From the NCBI GenBank assembly GCA_019117485.1, contig DWZQ01000015.1:28813-92812 (forward strand): a DNA stretch of 64,000 nucleotides, written 5' to 3'. The translations under genes were made by a program, and so were the position numbers. Below are positions 25,611 to 35,365 of this stretch, in pieces (position 1 is the stretch's first letter; each line of letters starts with the position of its first letter). This DNA is from Candidatus Agathobaculum intestinipullorum. GTDB lineage: Bacteria > Bacillota > Clostridia > Oscillospirales > Butyricicoccaceae. The notes below the pieces were generated by a model. It saw only the letters and a program-made list of their open reading frames with translations. It made no database searches and was not told the DNA's origin.

Positions 25611-26513
25611 TTATCCCACGATTTCGGTCAGGAACGTATCGGCGAAGCGGTGGGACAGCATTTTCGCCGCGGTCTTGGCGCGCCCCTCGTCGGCAAACAG
25701 GCCGAACACGGTCGGCCCCGAGCCGCTCATCAGCGTGCCGTCCGCGCCGTTTTCGGCCAAAAACGCCTTGATCTCGCCTACCTGACGGCGTTTGGCCACA
25801 ATCACGTCCTCCATTACGTTGGACAGGCGGCTGCAAATCCCCGCGAAGTCCCCCTGCTCAATCGCGCGCAACATGCCCTGCGTATCCGGCCGGTCCTTCA
25901 GCTCAATCGCGTCGATGGCTGTGTACACCTCCTTGGTGAACACGGCAAACGGCGGCTTGCACAGCACGACCCAGCAATGCGGCATGGGTTTGAGTGCGGT
26001 CAGCTGCTCGCCAATGCCCTCGGCCAGCATCGTGCCGCCGCGCAGGCAATACGGGATGTCCGCCCCCAGCTTCAGCCCCATTTCGCACAGTTCGTCATCG
26101 GACAGACCGGTCTCATGCAGCGTGTTCAGACCGCGCAACACTGCCGCCGCGTCGGTTGACCCACCGGCCAGCCCTGCCGCGATCGGGATACGCTTTTCGA
26201 TGTGGATTTCGCAGGTCTCCAGCAGTGTACCCGTGTGCGCATAGAACAACTCTGCCGCACGGTATGCGAGATTGCTCTCATCCAGCGGCAAATAGGGCAG
26301 GTTACAGCTCAAGAGGATGCCGCGCGGCTTTTTTTCGCCATGCGTCACCACAATGTTGATATCATCGTGCAGCCCGACCGACTGCATCACCATCTGCACC
26401 GTGTGGTATCCGTCCTCGCGGCGGCCTGTCACATCCAGCGTCAGGTTGATCTTGGCGCGTGCCTCCACCGTGGTTTCGGCCTGCGTGATTTCCGTTTTGT
26501 TCGTAAAAAACAT
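25611..26513 (-). CDS. ispE: 4-diphosphocytidyl-2-C-methyl-D-erythritol kinase
   Basis: A GHMP kinase of 300 residues in the MEP isoprenoid pathway. VEARAKINLTLDV at the N-terminus, the ATP loop PIAAGLAGGSTDAAAVLRGL and the C-terminal SGSGPTVFGLF are all intact. AGGGAG before the ATG at 26513 sets the start; the frame continues upstream into the PHP gene but is not coding there. It follows the PHP phosphatase on the same strand. Confidence 0.95.
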   Translation of the reverse strand: MFFTNKTEITQAETTVEARAKINLTLDVTGRREDGYHTVQMVMQSVGLHDDINIVVTHGEKKPRGILLSCNLPYLPLDESNLAYRAAELFYAHTGTLLETCEIHIEKRIPIAAGLAGGSTDAAAVLRGLNTLHETGLSDDELCEMGLKLGADIPYCLRGGTMLAEGIGEQLTALKPMPHCWVVLCKPPFAVFTKEVYTAIDAIELKDRPDTQGMLRAIEQGDFAGICSRLSNVMEDVIVAKRRQVGEIKAFLAENGADGTLMSGSGPTVFGLFADEGRAKTAAKMLSHRFADTFLTEIVG

Positions 26514-26526
26514 GGCTTCTCCCTGC

Positions 26527-27324
26527 TTACTTTGATAGTGGCACCTGCTCCGGCTTGCGGCCGCGGAACACGGTGACCGTCGTAAAACCTGCTTCCAGCG
26601 CATTGGCTGCACAGTCATCCACCCCACGGCCAACCGTATCCAACGTGTGCGAATCCGAGCCAATCGAAATGCGCTCACCGCCCATACGGCGGTACTCATA
26701 CAGGATATTCTGCGGCGGGCCGACTTTTTTCTGCCACCCGGCAAGCCCCGCGGCGTTGAGTTCGAGCGCGTAGCCGTGGTCGATGCATGCCCGCAGCACC
26801 TGCTGCACCCGATCCATATACTGGTCAAAGGACGGCACATAGTCGCCGTGCTTCATCACGCGTAACGGATAATCAATATGCGCGAGCACGTCAAAGCCGC
26901 CGAATGCCTCCAGCTCAAGCACCTGATCGAAGTATTCCTGCAAAAACGCGTCGCAATCCAGATGCGCGTAATCATGGAAATAAATATCCAGATCGTTGGG
27001 CATAGCGTGCAGCGAACCGATTACCATATCCAGCTCTATCGTGCGCAAAAACGCGCTTGCGTCCGGGTTTGCATGCGGCTGACCCACCTCAATGCCCGCG
27101 AGCACCTCAATACCCTCGGTCTGCTTGGCCGCGCGCGCGTCGCGCAGGCAGGCGGCAAGATCCCGGTTTTCCGCCGGGCCGCGCGTGCGGTAGAAGTCGA
27201 GGTGGTCGGTCAGGCCGATGATGTCCAGCCCGGCCGCACGGCAGGCACGCACCTTATCCTCAACCGTCTGCGGATAGGCGGCGTCCGCCGAATACCCGGT
27301 ATGCATATGCAGATCGACCCGCAT
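26527..27324 (-). CDS. PHP-domain phosphoesterase, histidinol-phosphatase-like
   Basis: A 265-residue metal-dependent phosphoesterase. VDLHMHTGYS, GLTDHLDFY, GSLHAM, DVLAHIDYPLR and SIGSDSHTLDTVG supply the metal ligands of the PHP fold. It resembles the HisK branch, but no histidine biosynthesis genes are nearby and many such proteins act on other phosphates, so the substrate is open. Confidence 0.85.
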   Translation of the reverse strand: MRVDLHMHTGYSADAAYPQTVEDKVRACRAAGLDIIGLTDHLDFYRTRGPAENRDLAACLRDARAAKQTEGIEVLAGIEVGQPHANPDASAFLRTIELDMVIGSLHAMPNDLDIYFHDYAHLDCDAFLQEYFDQVLELEAFGGFDVLAHIDYPLRVMKHGDYVPSFDQYMDRVQQVLRACIDHGYALELNAAGLAGWQKKVGPPQNILYEYRRMGGERISIGSDSHTLDTVGRGVDDCAANALEAGFTTVTVFRGRKPEQVPLSK

Positions 27325-27341
27325 AGATGGTTTCCACCTTT

Positions 27342-28232
27342 CTAAATGTACATCAGCGCCGTCTCAACAAAGAAGAAAACGATTGCCGCCGTCATGCCCA
27401 CATTGACAAATACGACGCGTATCGACGGCGCGCACGGCCCGTGCTCCCATATCTGCGCCTTGCGCCCGCGCACGAGCAGCACAATGCCCGCAATGGCCAG
27501 TATCGGCCAGCTCAGCGCGTACAGGATGGGCATCAGCCCGCCCTCCGGCAACAGGAAAACGACAAACGAACCGTACAGATTCATCAAAATATGCAGCAGC
27601 ACGGGCATTTTGAGCGTACCCGTGTAAAAATACGCATAGGCCAGCAGCAACCCCAACAGGAACGCATAGCAGAACTGCGACAGGTTTGCGTGGTACAGCC
27701 CGAATAGCAGCGCCGAAACGAACGCCGCTGGCTTCTGCCCGTAACGCGCCAGCCGACCGGCCAGCAGTCCACGGAACAAAATCTCCTCACACAGCGGGCC
27801 GAGAATACAGCCGCCCAGCAGCACGACGGAAATCGGCATTTCGCTGATCGCTTCTCTGACCAGATCGACCGGCTCCAGCATCGCCACGCGGTAGACCAGA
27901 TCGTTCAGCCAGTTGCCAACCAGCGAGCCGACCCACATCAGCGCAATGCCGATGACAAACCACCGTCCCAGTCGGCGCACAGAGAAGGGCCGCTGCGTAC
28001 GCGGCGGCACAGGGATCTTGCGGCACAACCAGAATACCAGCGGCAGCGCGGGCAGATAATAGCCCACAAGGGTAAGCAACATATAGGCCCCCATGCCGCC
28101 CAACAAGCGCCCGGCCAGTGCCTGCCACGTCAGCCACAGCTGCCAGACCAGCATGATCACACTGGTCAGCACCAGCGACCAGCCCAGCCGCGCACAGTAT
28201 TTGCGTTCCTGTCGAAGTCCTGTTTGCTGCAT
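27342..28232 (-). CDS. CPBP-family intramembrane metalloprotease
   Basis: A 296-residue membrane protein with about eight segments. The CPBP (Abi) signature is present: GPLCEEILFRGLLAG with the two glutamates and arginine, SALLFGLYHANLSQF with the first histidine, and LLHILMNLYG with the second. Relatives process prenylated proteins or peptides or act in bacteriocin immunity. GGGAGG precedes the ATG at 28232. No bacteriocin genes are close. Confidence 0.88.
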   Translation of the reverse strand: MQQTGLRQERKYCARLGWSLVLTSVIMLVWQLWLTWQALAGRLLGGMGAYMLLTLVGYYLPALPLVFWLCRKIPVPPRTQRPFSVRRLGRWFVIGIALMWVGSLVGNWLNDLVYRVAMLEPVDLVREAISEMPISVVLLGGCILGPLCEEILFRGLLAGRLARYGQKPAAFVSALLFGLYHANLSQFCYAFLLGLLLAYAYFYTGTLKMPVLLHILMNLYGSFVVFLLPEGGLMPILYALSWPILAIAGIVLLVRGRKAQIWEHGPCAPSIRVVFVNVGMTAAIVFFFVETALMYI

Positions 28233-28299
28233 ATCGTCCTCCCTGACGGCAGAAAAACAGGGCAAAGCACTGTGCCCCGCCCCGTTTTTTCACTTGTCT

Positions 28300-29505
28300 T
28301 TACTTGGCCTCGTTCACCAGACGCTCGGTATCCTTTGCGATCATCAGCTCCTCGTTGGTGGGGATGACCAGCACGCGCACGCGCGCCCAATCGATGGAGA
28401 TATCCATCTGGCGGCCACGGTACTTGTTCTTCTCCGGGTCGATCTTGATGCCGAGGTATTCCATGTGCTCGCACACGTCCCAGCGCACCGAACGGTCGTT
28501 CTCGCCCACGCCCGCGGTGAAGATAATCGCGTCTACGCCGCCCATTTCGGCAATATACGAGCCGATGATCTTCTTAACGGACAGGTTGAACATATCCTTG
28601 GCCAGCGCCGCGCGCGCACTGCCGTCAGCCACAGCGGTGTCCAGATCGCGGAAGTCGGACGACACGCCCGAAATGCCCAGCATACCGGATTTCTTGTTCA
28701 GGATATTGATGACGTCGCCCGCGCTCATCTGCTCATGCTCGGCCAGGAACTCGATGATAGCAGGGTCGATGTTGCCCGCACGGGTACCCATCGGCAGACC
28801 GTCGAGCGGAGTGAAACCCATCGAGGTATCATAGCTCTTGCCACGGTTGATCGCGCAGATGGACGAGCCGTTGCCCAGATGGCAGGTGATCAGGCGCAGC
28901 TCCTCAATCGGGCGGCCGAGCATTTCGGCTGCCTGCTGGGAAACATACTTATGGCTGGTGCCATGGAAGCCATAGCGACGGATCTTGTACTTTTCGTAGT
29001 ACTCATACGGGATGGCATACATGTAGTGCGACTGCGGCATGGTCTGGTGGAACGCGGTGTCGAATACAGCGACCATCGGCACATCCGGACCCATAACCTC
29101 GCGGCAGGCCTGAATACCGATCAGGTTGGGCGGGTTATGCAGCGGTGCGAGCGGTACGCAATCCTCGATCGCCTTGAGCACCTTTTCGGTGATGATGACG
29201 CTGTCTGAGAAGAACTCGCCGCCGTGTACCACGCGGTGGCCGACTGCGTCGATTTCGCTCATCGAGGAGATAACGCCCTTTTCCGGGTCGAGCAATACGT
29301 TAATGACAGACTGGATAGCCTCCTTGTGGGTGGGCATCGGAATGTCAAACTTAAACTTTTCGTCGGTCTTGTTGCCGGTGTGGGTAAGTACGCCGTCGAT
29401 GCCGATGCGCTCGCACAGGCCCTTAGCCATAACCTCGCCGGATTCGGTGTCGAGCAGCTGATATTTCAGCGAAGAGCTGCCGGCGTTGATAACCAGAACT
29501 TTCAT
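28300..29505 (-). CDS. ackA: Acetate kinase
   Basis: The enzyme makes ATP and acetate from acetyl phosphate, a main energy step of fermenters. The 401-residue chain carries [36 protein letters not shown] and [11 protein letters not shown], all ASKHA-fold phosphate and acetate sites. The ATG at 29505 follows AGGGAG. No pta is adjacent; it is divergent from tmcAL, which uses acetate. Confidence 0.97.
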   Translation of the reverse strand: MKVLVINAGSSSLKYQLLDTESGEVMAKGLCERIGIDGVLTHTGNKTDEKFKFDIPMPTHKEAIQSVINVLLDPEKGVISSMSEIDAVGHRVVHGGEFFSDSVIITEKVLKAIEDCVPLAPLHNPPNLIGIQACREVMGPDVPMVAVFDTAFHQTMPQSHYMYAIPYEYYEKYKIRRYGFHGTSHKYVSQQAAEMLGRPIEELRLITCHLGNGSSICAINRGKSYDTSMGFTPLDGLPMGTRAGNIDPAIIEFLAEHEQMSAGDVINILNKKSGMLGISGVSSDFRDLDTAVADGSARAALAKDMFNLSVKKIIGSYIAEMGGVDAIIFTAGVGENDRSVRWDVCEHMEYLGIKIDPEKNKYRGRQMDISIDWARVRVLVIPTNEELMIAKDTERLVNEAK

Positions 29506-29580
29506 TTGCAAAACTCCCTTGTGCCGTATTTGGCGGCTTGCACAAAGCCGCGGAAGCCGATATAATAAAGCTATATTCTT

Positions 29581-29609
29581 ATATTACACGATTTGACGCA
29601 AATGTACAA
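29581..29609 (-). promoter_or_regulatory. Promoter of ackA
   Basis: On the minus strand TTGTAC, 17 bases, TAATAT, about 75 bases before the start codon. Confidence 0.55.
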
Positions 29610-29658
29610 GCCATTTTTTCCTATTTTGCCTGTTCTTTTGCCTTGGAGGGGCCGATTT

Positions 29659-30861
29659 ATGACCGTCTGCGGCGTTGTTGCCGAGTATAATCCCTTTCAC
29701 GCGGGCCATGCGTACCATCTGGCCGAAACAAGGCGCCGCCTTGGCGCGGATTCGGCCATCGTCTGTGCGATGAGCGGCAACTTTGTGCAGCGCGGCGACC
29801 TTGCCGTGCTGGAAAAATACCGCCGCGCCGAGGCCGCTGTGCAGTGCGGCGCCGACCTTGTGCTGGAAACGCCGCTTTCCGCCTGCCTGTGGTCAGCGTC
29901 CGGCTTTTCGTTCGGCGCGGTATCCCTGCTGGACGCGCTGGGGTGCGTCACGCACCTGTCCTTCGGCGCGGAGCAGGCCGACCTTACGCTGCTGCGTCGC
30001 GCCGCTGATTTATCCCGCGCGGAGGGTGCGCACGCGGACGCGCTGCGGCAGGCGCTCGCGACCGGGCTACCCTATGCTGCGGCGATGCAGCAGGCGGTTT
30101 CCGCCGCCGATCCGGAAGCGGGCGCGTTGCTCGCCACCCCAAACAACACGCTTGCTGTTGAGTACCTGTGTGCACTGGACACGCTGGGCAGCCACATCCA
30201 GCCGGTTGCCATTCCGCGTGTCGGCGGCGCGCACGATAGCAACACCCCGGTTTGCGGACTCCCGTCAGCCTCTTTCCTGCGCGGCCTGCTGGCACAGGGC
30301 GAACGGGATGCCTGCCGTCCGCTGATGCCCCCTGCGGCCTTTGCCGTGCTGGCGCAAGCCGCTGCGCAAGGTGCAGCGCCGGTGCTGCGCAGCGCGGTCG
30401 ACCAAGCGCTGCTGTCCCACCTGCGGCGGCTGTCCCCCGACGAACTTGCACGCTTTTGCGGCGGCGACGGGCTGGAAAACCGCCTGTGGACGGCGATACG
30501 GGACAATACCAGTTTTGCTGCCATCTGCACCGCCGCACAAACCCGCCGCTACCCGCTGGCACGGGTGCGCCGTGCACTGCTGCGCGCGTGGCTTGACCTG
30601 CCGCTTGATATCCCGCCGACGGCAGACTACGTCCGCGTGCTCGCGGTTGGCGCGCGCGGCCGTGATATCCTACGCCGGATGAAAACCACCTGCGTGCTGC
30701 CGGTCATCGTCAAACCGGTCACGGAACGCACGCTGCCGGCTGCGCTCCAGCCCCTGCTTGCGCACGACGCGCTCGCGGACGACCTATACGCCCTCGCCTA
30801 CCCCAACCCGACCCTGCATGTGGGCGGCGGCCGCTACCGCAAAACCCCATTCTGTCTGTAA
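29659..30861 (+). CDS. tmcAL: tRNA(Met) cytidine acetate ligase
   Basis: TmcAL (YlbM family) activates acetate with ATP and acetylates the wobble cytidine of elongator tRNA-Met. The 400-residue chain starts MTVCGVVAEYNPFHAGHAYH, a nucleotidyltransferase HxGH site, with CAMSGNFVQRGDLAVLEKY next, and ends in KTPFCL. GGAGGGG upstream sets the ATG at 29659. A neighbour making acetate (ackA) fits the substrate. Confidence 0.92.
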   Translation: MTVCGVVAEYNPFHAGHAYHLAETRRRLGADSAIVCAMSGNFVQRGDLAVLEKYRRAEAAVQCGADLVLETPLSACLWSASGFSFGAVSLLDALGCVTHLSFGAEQADLTLLRRAADLSRAEGAHADALRQALATGLPYAAAMQQAVSAADPEAGALLATPNNTLAVEYLCALDTLGSHIQPVAIPRVGGAHDSNTPVCGLPSASFLRGLLAQGERDACRPLMPPAAFAVLAQAAAQGAAPVLRSAVDQALLSHLRRLSPDELARFCGGDGLENRLWTAIRDNTSFAAICTAAQTRRYPLARVRRALLRAWLDLPLDIPPTADYVRVLAVGARGRDILRRMKTTCVLPVIVKPVTERTLPAALQPLLAHDALADDLYALAYPNPTLHVGGGRYRKTPFCL

Positions 30862-30907
30862 GCCACCAACGATAGACAAAAAATCTGACTTTTAGGAGGG
30901 AGAACCG

Positions 30908-31129
30908 ATGATGCAATGTCCGTACTGTGGGAAAGAAATGCTCGACGGCAAGTTGCTGGGCGACCATAAGGCGCTCAAGTGGCAGCCGCGCGACAAACAG
31001 ATGCTGTTCGGCCTGTGGGCCTGCGGGGGACTGACCGTCGGCTCCCACACGCCCACGCAGCGCGCCGAAGCGCGCGCGTGGCACTGCTCGTACTGTAAAA
31101 AACTAATGATTGATCTGGAAAACTGCTGA
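30908..31129 (+). CDS. Small zinc-ribbon protein (DUF6487-like)
   Basis: A 73-residue protein with MQCPYCGKEMLDG at the start and WHCSYCKKLMID at the end: two CxxC pairs around a W-rich middle, as in the DUF6487 family of gut Firmicutes. GGAGGGAG precedes the start. Role unknown. It has its own terminator and may share transcription with tmcAL. Confidence 0.8.
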   Translation: MMQCPYCGKEMLDGKLLGDHKALKWQPRDKQMLFGLWACGGLTVGSHTPTQRAEARAWHCSYCKKLMIDLENC

Positions 31130-31169
31130 CCAAATCCGACGTGATGCCCTGAGGACGCGGTACTGCACA

Positions 31170-31206
31170 ACGAAAAAGCGCTGCCACTTGGCAGCGCTTT
31201 TTGTTG
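31170..31206. terminator. Bidirectional terminator
   Basis: AAAAAGCGCTGCCA-CT-TGGCAGCGCTTTTT between the zinc-ribbon gene and the end of the glycogen operon. Confidence 0.92.
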
Positions 31207-31269
31207 TTGGAATACCCGCCCCGCATGGTGCACCTATCACCAGAGCGAGTTCTCCCCTATTCAGATTTC

Positions 31270-33717
31270 TTAGAACGCGAAATTGGTCTTGACACGCCAG
31301 ATGTTCTGCGCATACTCGGCAACCGAACGGTCGGACGCGAAGCGGCCGGAGTTTGCAATGTTCATCAGCGACATATAGTTCCAATTCTCCGCGTGACGGT
31401 ACATCTCGCCCACGCGCTCCTGCGCAATCGCGTAGGAGGAGAAGTCCTTCAGGCTCATATAGCGGTCAGCCGGACCGCCGTTGCCGCCGTGCAGCAGCAG
31501 GTTCGCGATGTCGGTGTAGTCAACGCCATCGCCAAAGCCGTGGATCATGTGGTCAAGCACACGCTTGATGACCGGATCGTTCTGGTAGATCAGCATCGGC
31601 TCATAGTTGCCGGACGCTGCCAGCGCCTCCGCCTCGGGCGTCTCCATGCCGAAGATGAAGATGTTCTCGCGGCCGACTGCCTCGCAGATTTCGACGTTCG
31701 CGCCATCCATCGTGCCGATGGTGAGCGCGCCGTTCATCATGAACTTCATGTTGCCCGTACCGGATGCTTCCTTGCCCGCGATCGAGATCTGCTCGGAAAC
31801 CTCGGCTGCCGGCATGATCATCTCAGCCAGCGATACCTTGTAGTCCTCAATGAACACAACCTTGAGCTTGCCGCCGATATCCGGATCGTTGTTGATCATG
31901 TTCGCGATCGAATTGATCAGGCGGATGGTCTTTTTCGCCACTGCGTAGCCCGGCGCAGCCTTGGAGCCGAAGATAAACGTGCGCGGCACGAAATCCATGC
32001 CCGGGTTGTCCTTGAGCTTGTGGTACAGCGAAATGATGTGCAGGATATTGAGCATCTGGCGCTTGTACTCATGCAGGCGCTTGACCTGTACGTCGAAGAT
32101 CGAGTCCATGTTGACCTCGATGCCGTTGTGCTCCTTGATATAGTCGGCCAGACGCTGCTTGTTGTCGCGCTTAATCTCGCCCAGACGCTTGAGCAGCACC
32201 TTGTCGTCGCCGTAGTTGGCGAGTACCTGCAACTCGGACGGGTGCTTGCGATAGCCCTTGCCGATCTTGCTCTCGATCAGGGCAGCCAGCTCCGGGTTGG
32301 CCTCGCACAGCCAGCGGCGGTGTGCAATGCCGTTGGTGACGTTGCAGAACTTGGAAGAGTAAATCTTGTAGAAATCGTTGAATACACGGTCCTTGAGGAT
32401 CTCGGAGTGCAGCGCGGAAACGCCGTTGATCGAGAACGAGCCGGCGATTGCCAGATGCGCCATGCGGACGGTGTTGTCCGACACGATGGCCAGCTTGGAG
32501 ATCTTCTGGAAATCGTTCGGGAAGTAGTTCCACAGCTCCTTGCAGAAACGCTCGTTGATCTCATAGATGATCTGCATGATGCGGGGCATCAGCTCCTGCA
32601 CCAGCGATACCGGCCAGCACTCAAGCGCCTCGGGCATAACGGTGTGGTTGGTGTAAGCGACCGACTGGCTGGTGATATTCCATGCGTTCTCCCAGCTCAT
32701 GTCGTTTTCATCCATCAGGATGCGCATGAGTTCGGGGATGACCAGCGTCGGATGGGTATCGTTGATGTGCAGCACATGCTTGTGCGCGAAGTTCGCCAGC
32801 GTGCCGTACTTGGCCTTGTGCTTGGCGCAGATGTCCTGCAAGGTAGCGGACACGAGGAAATACTGCTGCTTCAGACGCAGCGACTGACCCTCGCGGTGGT
32901 TATCCTCCGGATACAGCACCATCGAGATCGTCTCTGCCATCGCGTGCTTCTCGAGCGCCTTGAGGTACTCACCGGACGAGAACAGCTTCATGTCCAGAGC
33001 GATCGGGCTCTTGGCCTCCCACAGACGCAGGCAGGCGATGTTGTTGGTGTCATAGCCCGAAATCGGCATGTCGTACGGGACAGCCAGCACCGGGGTATAG
33101 TCATGATACTCAACAACCAGCTTTCCCTGATCGTTGAAATAGGTGTTGACCGTACCGCCGATCTTAACCTCACGGGTGTCGTCCATGGCCGGGATATGCC
33201 AAACGTCACCGGAAGCCAGCCAGGAGTCCGGCAGTTCGACCTGCTGGCCGTCCTCGATCTTCTGCTTGAAGATACCGTGCTCATAGCGGATGGAATAGCC
33301 GGTGCCGCGCACGCCGATCGAAGCCATGCCGTCCATATAGCAGGCGGCAAGGCGACCCAGACCGCCGTTACCCAAACCCGGGTCGGCCTCTTCCTCAAAG
33401 ATATCGGCCATCTCATAGCCCATTTCCTTCAGGGCTTCGGTCATGGCGGGCAGGATGCCCAGATTGTAGGCGTTATTGCGCAGGCTGCGGCCTACAAGAA
33501 ATTCCATGCACAAATAGTGCACCTGTCGCTCCCCATATTTTTCGACCTCATTCTGAGTCTCGATCATGTGCTCGGTGAGCGCGTCGCGCACAACCAGCGC
33601 GCAGGCCTCGTAAATCTGTTCCTTGGAGGCATCTGCAACCTCACGCCCGAAGTGGCGCTGCAACTTGCCTGCAATAGCCTCCTTCAAAGCGGTTTTTGTG
33701 TACTGATACTTTGGCAT
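31270..33717 (-). CDS. glgP: Glycogen/starch phosphorylase
   Basis: The enzyme releases glucose 1-phosphate from alpha-glucan. The 815-residue protein has the full family layout: GNGGLGRLAACYMD in the N-terminal half, HINDTHPTL, the phosphate site GTGNMKFMMNGALTIGT, and a PLP lysine in SKAAPGYAVAKKTI. Last gene of the glgB-C-D-A-P operon, so it degrades what the upstream genes build. Confidence 0.97.
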   Translation of the reverse strand: MPKYQYTKTALKEAIAGKLQRHFGREVADASKEQIYEACALVVRDALTEHMIETQNEVEKYGERQVHYLCMEFLVGRSLRNNAYNLGILPAMTEALKEMGYEMADIFEEEADPGLGNGGLGRLAACYMDGMASIGVRGTGYSIRYEHGIFKQKIEDGQQVELPDSWLASGDVWHIPAMDDTREVKIGGTVNTYFNDQGKLVVEYHDYTPVLAVPYDMPISGYDTNNIACLRLWEAKSPIALDMKLFSSGEYLKALEKHAMAETISMVLYPEDNHREGQSLRLKQQYFLVSATLQDICAKHKAKYGTLANFAHKHVLHINDTHPTLVIPELMRILMDENDMSWENAWNITSQSVAYTNHTVMPEALECWPVSLVQELMPRIMQIIYEINERFCKELWNYFPNDFQKISKLAIVSDNTVRMAHLAIAGSFSINGVSALHSEILKDRVFNDFYKIYSSKFCNVTNGIAHRRWLCEANPELAALIESKIGKGYRKHPSELQVLANYGDDKVLLKRLGEIKRDNKQRLADYIKEHNGIEVNMDSIFDVQVKRLHEYKRQMLNILHIISLYHKLKDNPGMDFVPRTFIFGSKAAPGYAVAKKTIRLINSIANMINNDPDIGGKLKVVFIEDYKVSLAEMIMPAAEVSEQISIAGKEASGTGNMKFMMNGALTIGTMDGANVEICEAVGRENIFIFGMETPEAEALAASGNYEPMLIYQNDPVIKRVLDHMIHGFGDGVDYTDIANLLLHGGNGGPADRYMSLKDFSSYAIAQERVGEMYRHAENWNYMSLMNIANSGRFASDRSVAEYAQNIWRVKTNFAF

Positions 33718-33756
33718 GGTGTCTCTTGTCTCCTCACTTTGTTTGCTTGATCTGTG

Positions 33757-35193
33757 TTACCAGCCCAGGGCAGAGTGGTAAACCTCAATGTATCTATCTG
33801 CCGAGCTGCCCCAGCTGAAGTCGCTCTGCATTCCCTGCAACATCAGCTTTTTCCAGGCGGGTTTATTATAACGGAATACGCCGCAGGCCTCGCGGATGAC
33901 GTGCAGCATGTCATGCGCATTGTAGCTTGCGAAGGTAAAGCCGTTGCCCGTGCCCGCGTAATCGACGAACGCCTGCACGGTGTCCTTCAGGCCGCCGGTT
34001 TCGCGCACGATCGGGATCGTGCCGTAGCGCAGTGCAATCATCTGCGCCAAACCGCACGGCTCGAACTTGGACGGCATCAGGAACATATCCGCGCCCGCAT
34101 AGATGCGGTTGGCAAGGTCGCCCGAGAACATGATCGACGCGGAAATGTTGTTCGGATAGCGGCGCTTGGCCTCGAGGAACATCTGCTCGTACCGCCAGTC
34201 GCCCTTGCCCAGCACGATCAAACGCAGATCATCGGACAGGATGTCGTGCAGCACGGCCTCGAGCAGGTCGAGGCCCTTCTGGTCGACAAAGCGGGTGACC
34301 ATGCCGATGACCGGCGTGTTCTCGTCGCCCTCGATGCCGCACAGCTTGAGCAGCTCGAGCTTGTTGACCTTTTTGTCGTCCGGGTTATTGGGGCCGTAGT
34401 TTTTGAAAATCTTGGGGTCGGTTTCCGGGTTGAAGGCGTCCATGTCGATACCGTTCAAAATGCCATGCAGCTTATAGCTGTTCATGCGCAGCACGGAATC
34501 GAGGCGGTAGCCGTAGTATTCGGTCTGGATCTCGCCAGCGTAGGTGGGCGAAACCGTGGTCACCGCAGTCGAGGCCACGATCGCGGCCTTCATCAGGTTA
34601 ACATCGCCATCCATCGCCATGAAGCCCGAGCGGAAGTGCGCGTCGTCGATGCCGAGCACATACTCGAGGATTTCGCGGCCGTAGCGACCCTGATACTGGA
34701 TATTATGGATGGTAAACACGGTTTTGATGTTCTCGTAGAACGGACGGGAGGAGAACATCAGGTTATAGTACACCGGCACGAGCGCACTCTGCCAGTCATT
34801 GCAGTTGATGACGTCCGGCTTCCAGTCGAGGTCGGGCAGCACCTCCAGCACGGCCTTGGAGAAGTAGGCGAAGCGTTCCGCGTCGTCATACTCGCCGTAG
34901 ATCTGGCTGCGGGCAAAGTAATACTCGTTGTCGATGAAATAGAAGGTTACGCCGTCCGCCTCATAGCGGAACACGCCGCAGTACTGGTTGCGCCAGCCCA
35001 AACGGACGTAAGCGTTTTTCAGGTAAAAGAACTTTTCGCGCCATTCCTGCCCAATCGCGGAGTACAGTGGGCAGAACACACGCACGTCATGCCCTTTTGC
35101 GGCCAGCGCCTTGGGCAGCGAACCGGCCACATCGCCCAAACCACCGGTTTTGACAAATGGGGCGCATTCGCTGGTGACGTACATTATTTTCAT
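33757..35193 (-). CDS. glgA: Glycogen synthase, GT5 family
   Basis: The enzyme adds ADP-glucose units to the growing glucan. The 478-residue chain begins MKIMYVTSECAPFVKTGGLG (the KxGGL donor site) and carries FTIHNIQYQGRYG and the C-terminal SKFEPCGLAQMIALRYGTIP retaining-transferase motif. GGGGAGG ten bases upstream fixes the ATG at 35193; the longer frame passes through a leader hairpin. It has its own putative promoter. Confidence 0.96.
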   Translation of the reverse strand: MKIMYVTSECAPFVKTGGLGDVAGSLPKALAAKGHDVRVFCPLYSAIGQEWREKFFYLKNAYVRLGWRNQYCGVFRYEADGVTFYFIDNEYYFARSQIYGEYDDAERFAYFSKAVLEVLPDLDWKPDVINCNDWQSALVPVYYNLMFSSRPFYENIKTVFTIHNIQYQGRYGREILEYVLGIDDAHFRSGFMAMDGDVNLMKAAIVASTAVTTVSPTYAGEIQTEYYGYRLDSVLRMNSYKLHGILNGIDMDAFNPETDPKIFKNYGPNNPDDKKVNKLELLKLCGIEGDENTPVIGMVTRFVDQKGLDLLEAVLHDILSDDLRLIVLGKGDWRYEQMFLEAKRRYPNNISASIMFSGDLANRIYAGADMFLMPSKFEPCGLAQMIALRYGTIPIVRETGGLKDTVQAFVDYAGTGNGFTFASYNAHDMLHVIREACGVFRYNKPAWKKLMLQGMQSDFSWGSSADRYIEVYHSALGW

Positions 35194-35215
35194 AAGAACC
35201 GAACCTCCCCAGAAG

Positions 35216-35290
35216 TAGGTGCGGAAACAGAGCCTCCGCTTCCGCACCTGTACATCCTATATTATACTAGATTCTTCCTTTGCGCAAAAT
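35216..35290 (-). promoter_or_regulatory. Internal promoter and leader hairpin of glgA
   Basis: A perfect TATAAT (plus ATTATA at 35261-35266) lies on the minus strand between glgD and glgA; its -35 box (TTGCGC, 15 bases away) is weak. The leader starts with AGGTGCGGAA...TTTCCGCACCT (35216-35250), a ten-base stem without a T-run that ends about 25 bases before the glgA start. Confidence 0.45.
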
Positions 35291-35365
35291 AGGGAAAATT
35301 CACGAACATGCCGCTGTTATGCCCCGTGTTTTTCACCCATTTGCAATGACATCCTGAAAGTGTTT

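Noticed and set aside
31201..33750. Plus-strand frame of 849 codons opposite glgP
   Set aside because: It mirrors glycogen phosphorylase; no domain, ribosome site or signal was seen. The same holds for the long frames opposite glgA, glgD, glgC and ispE.
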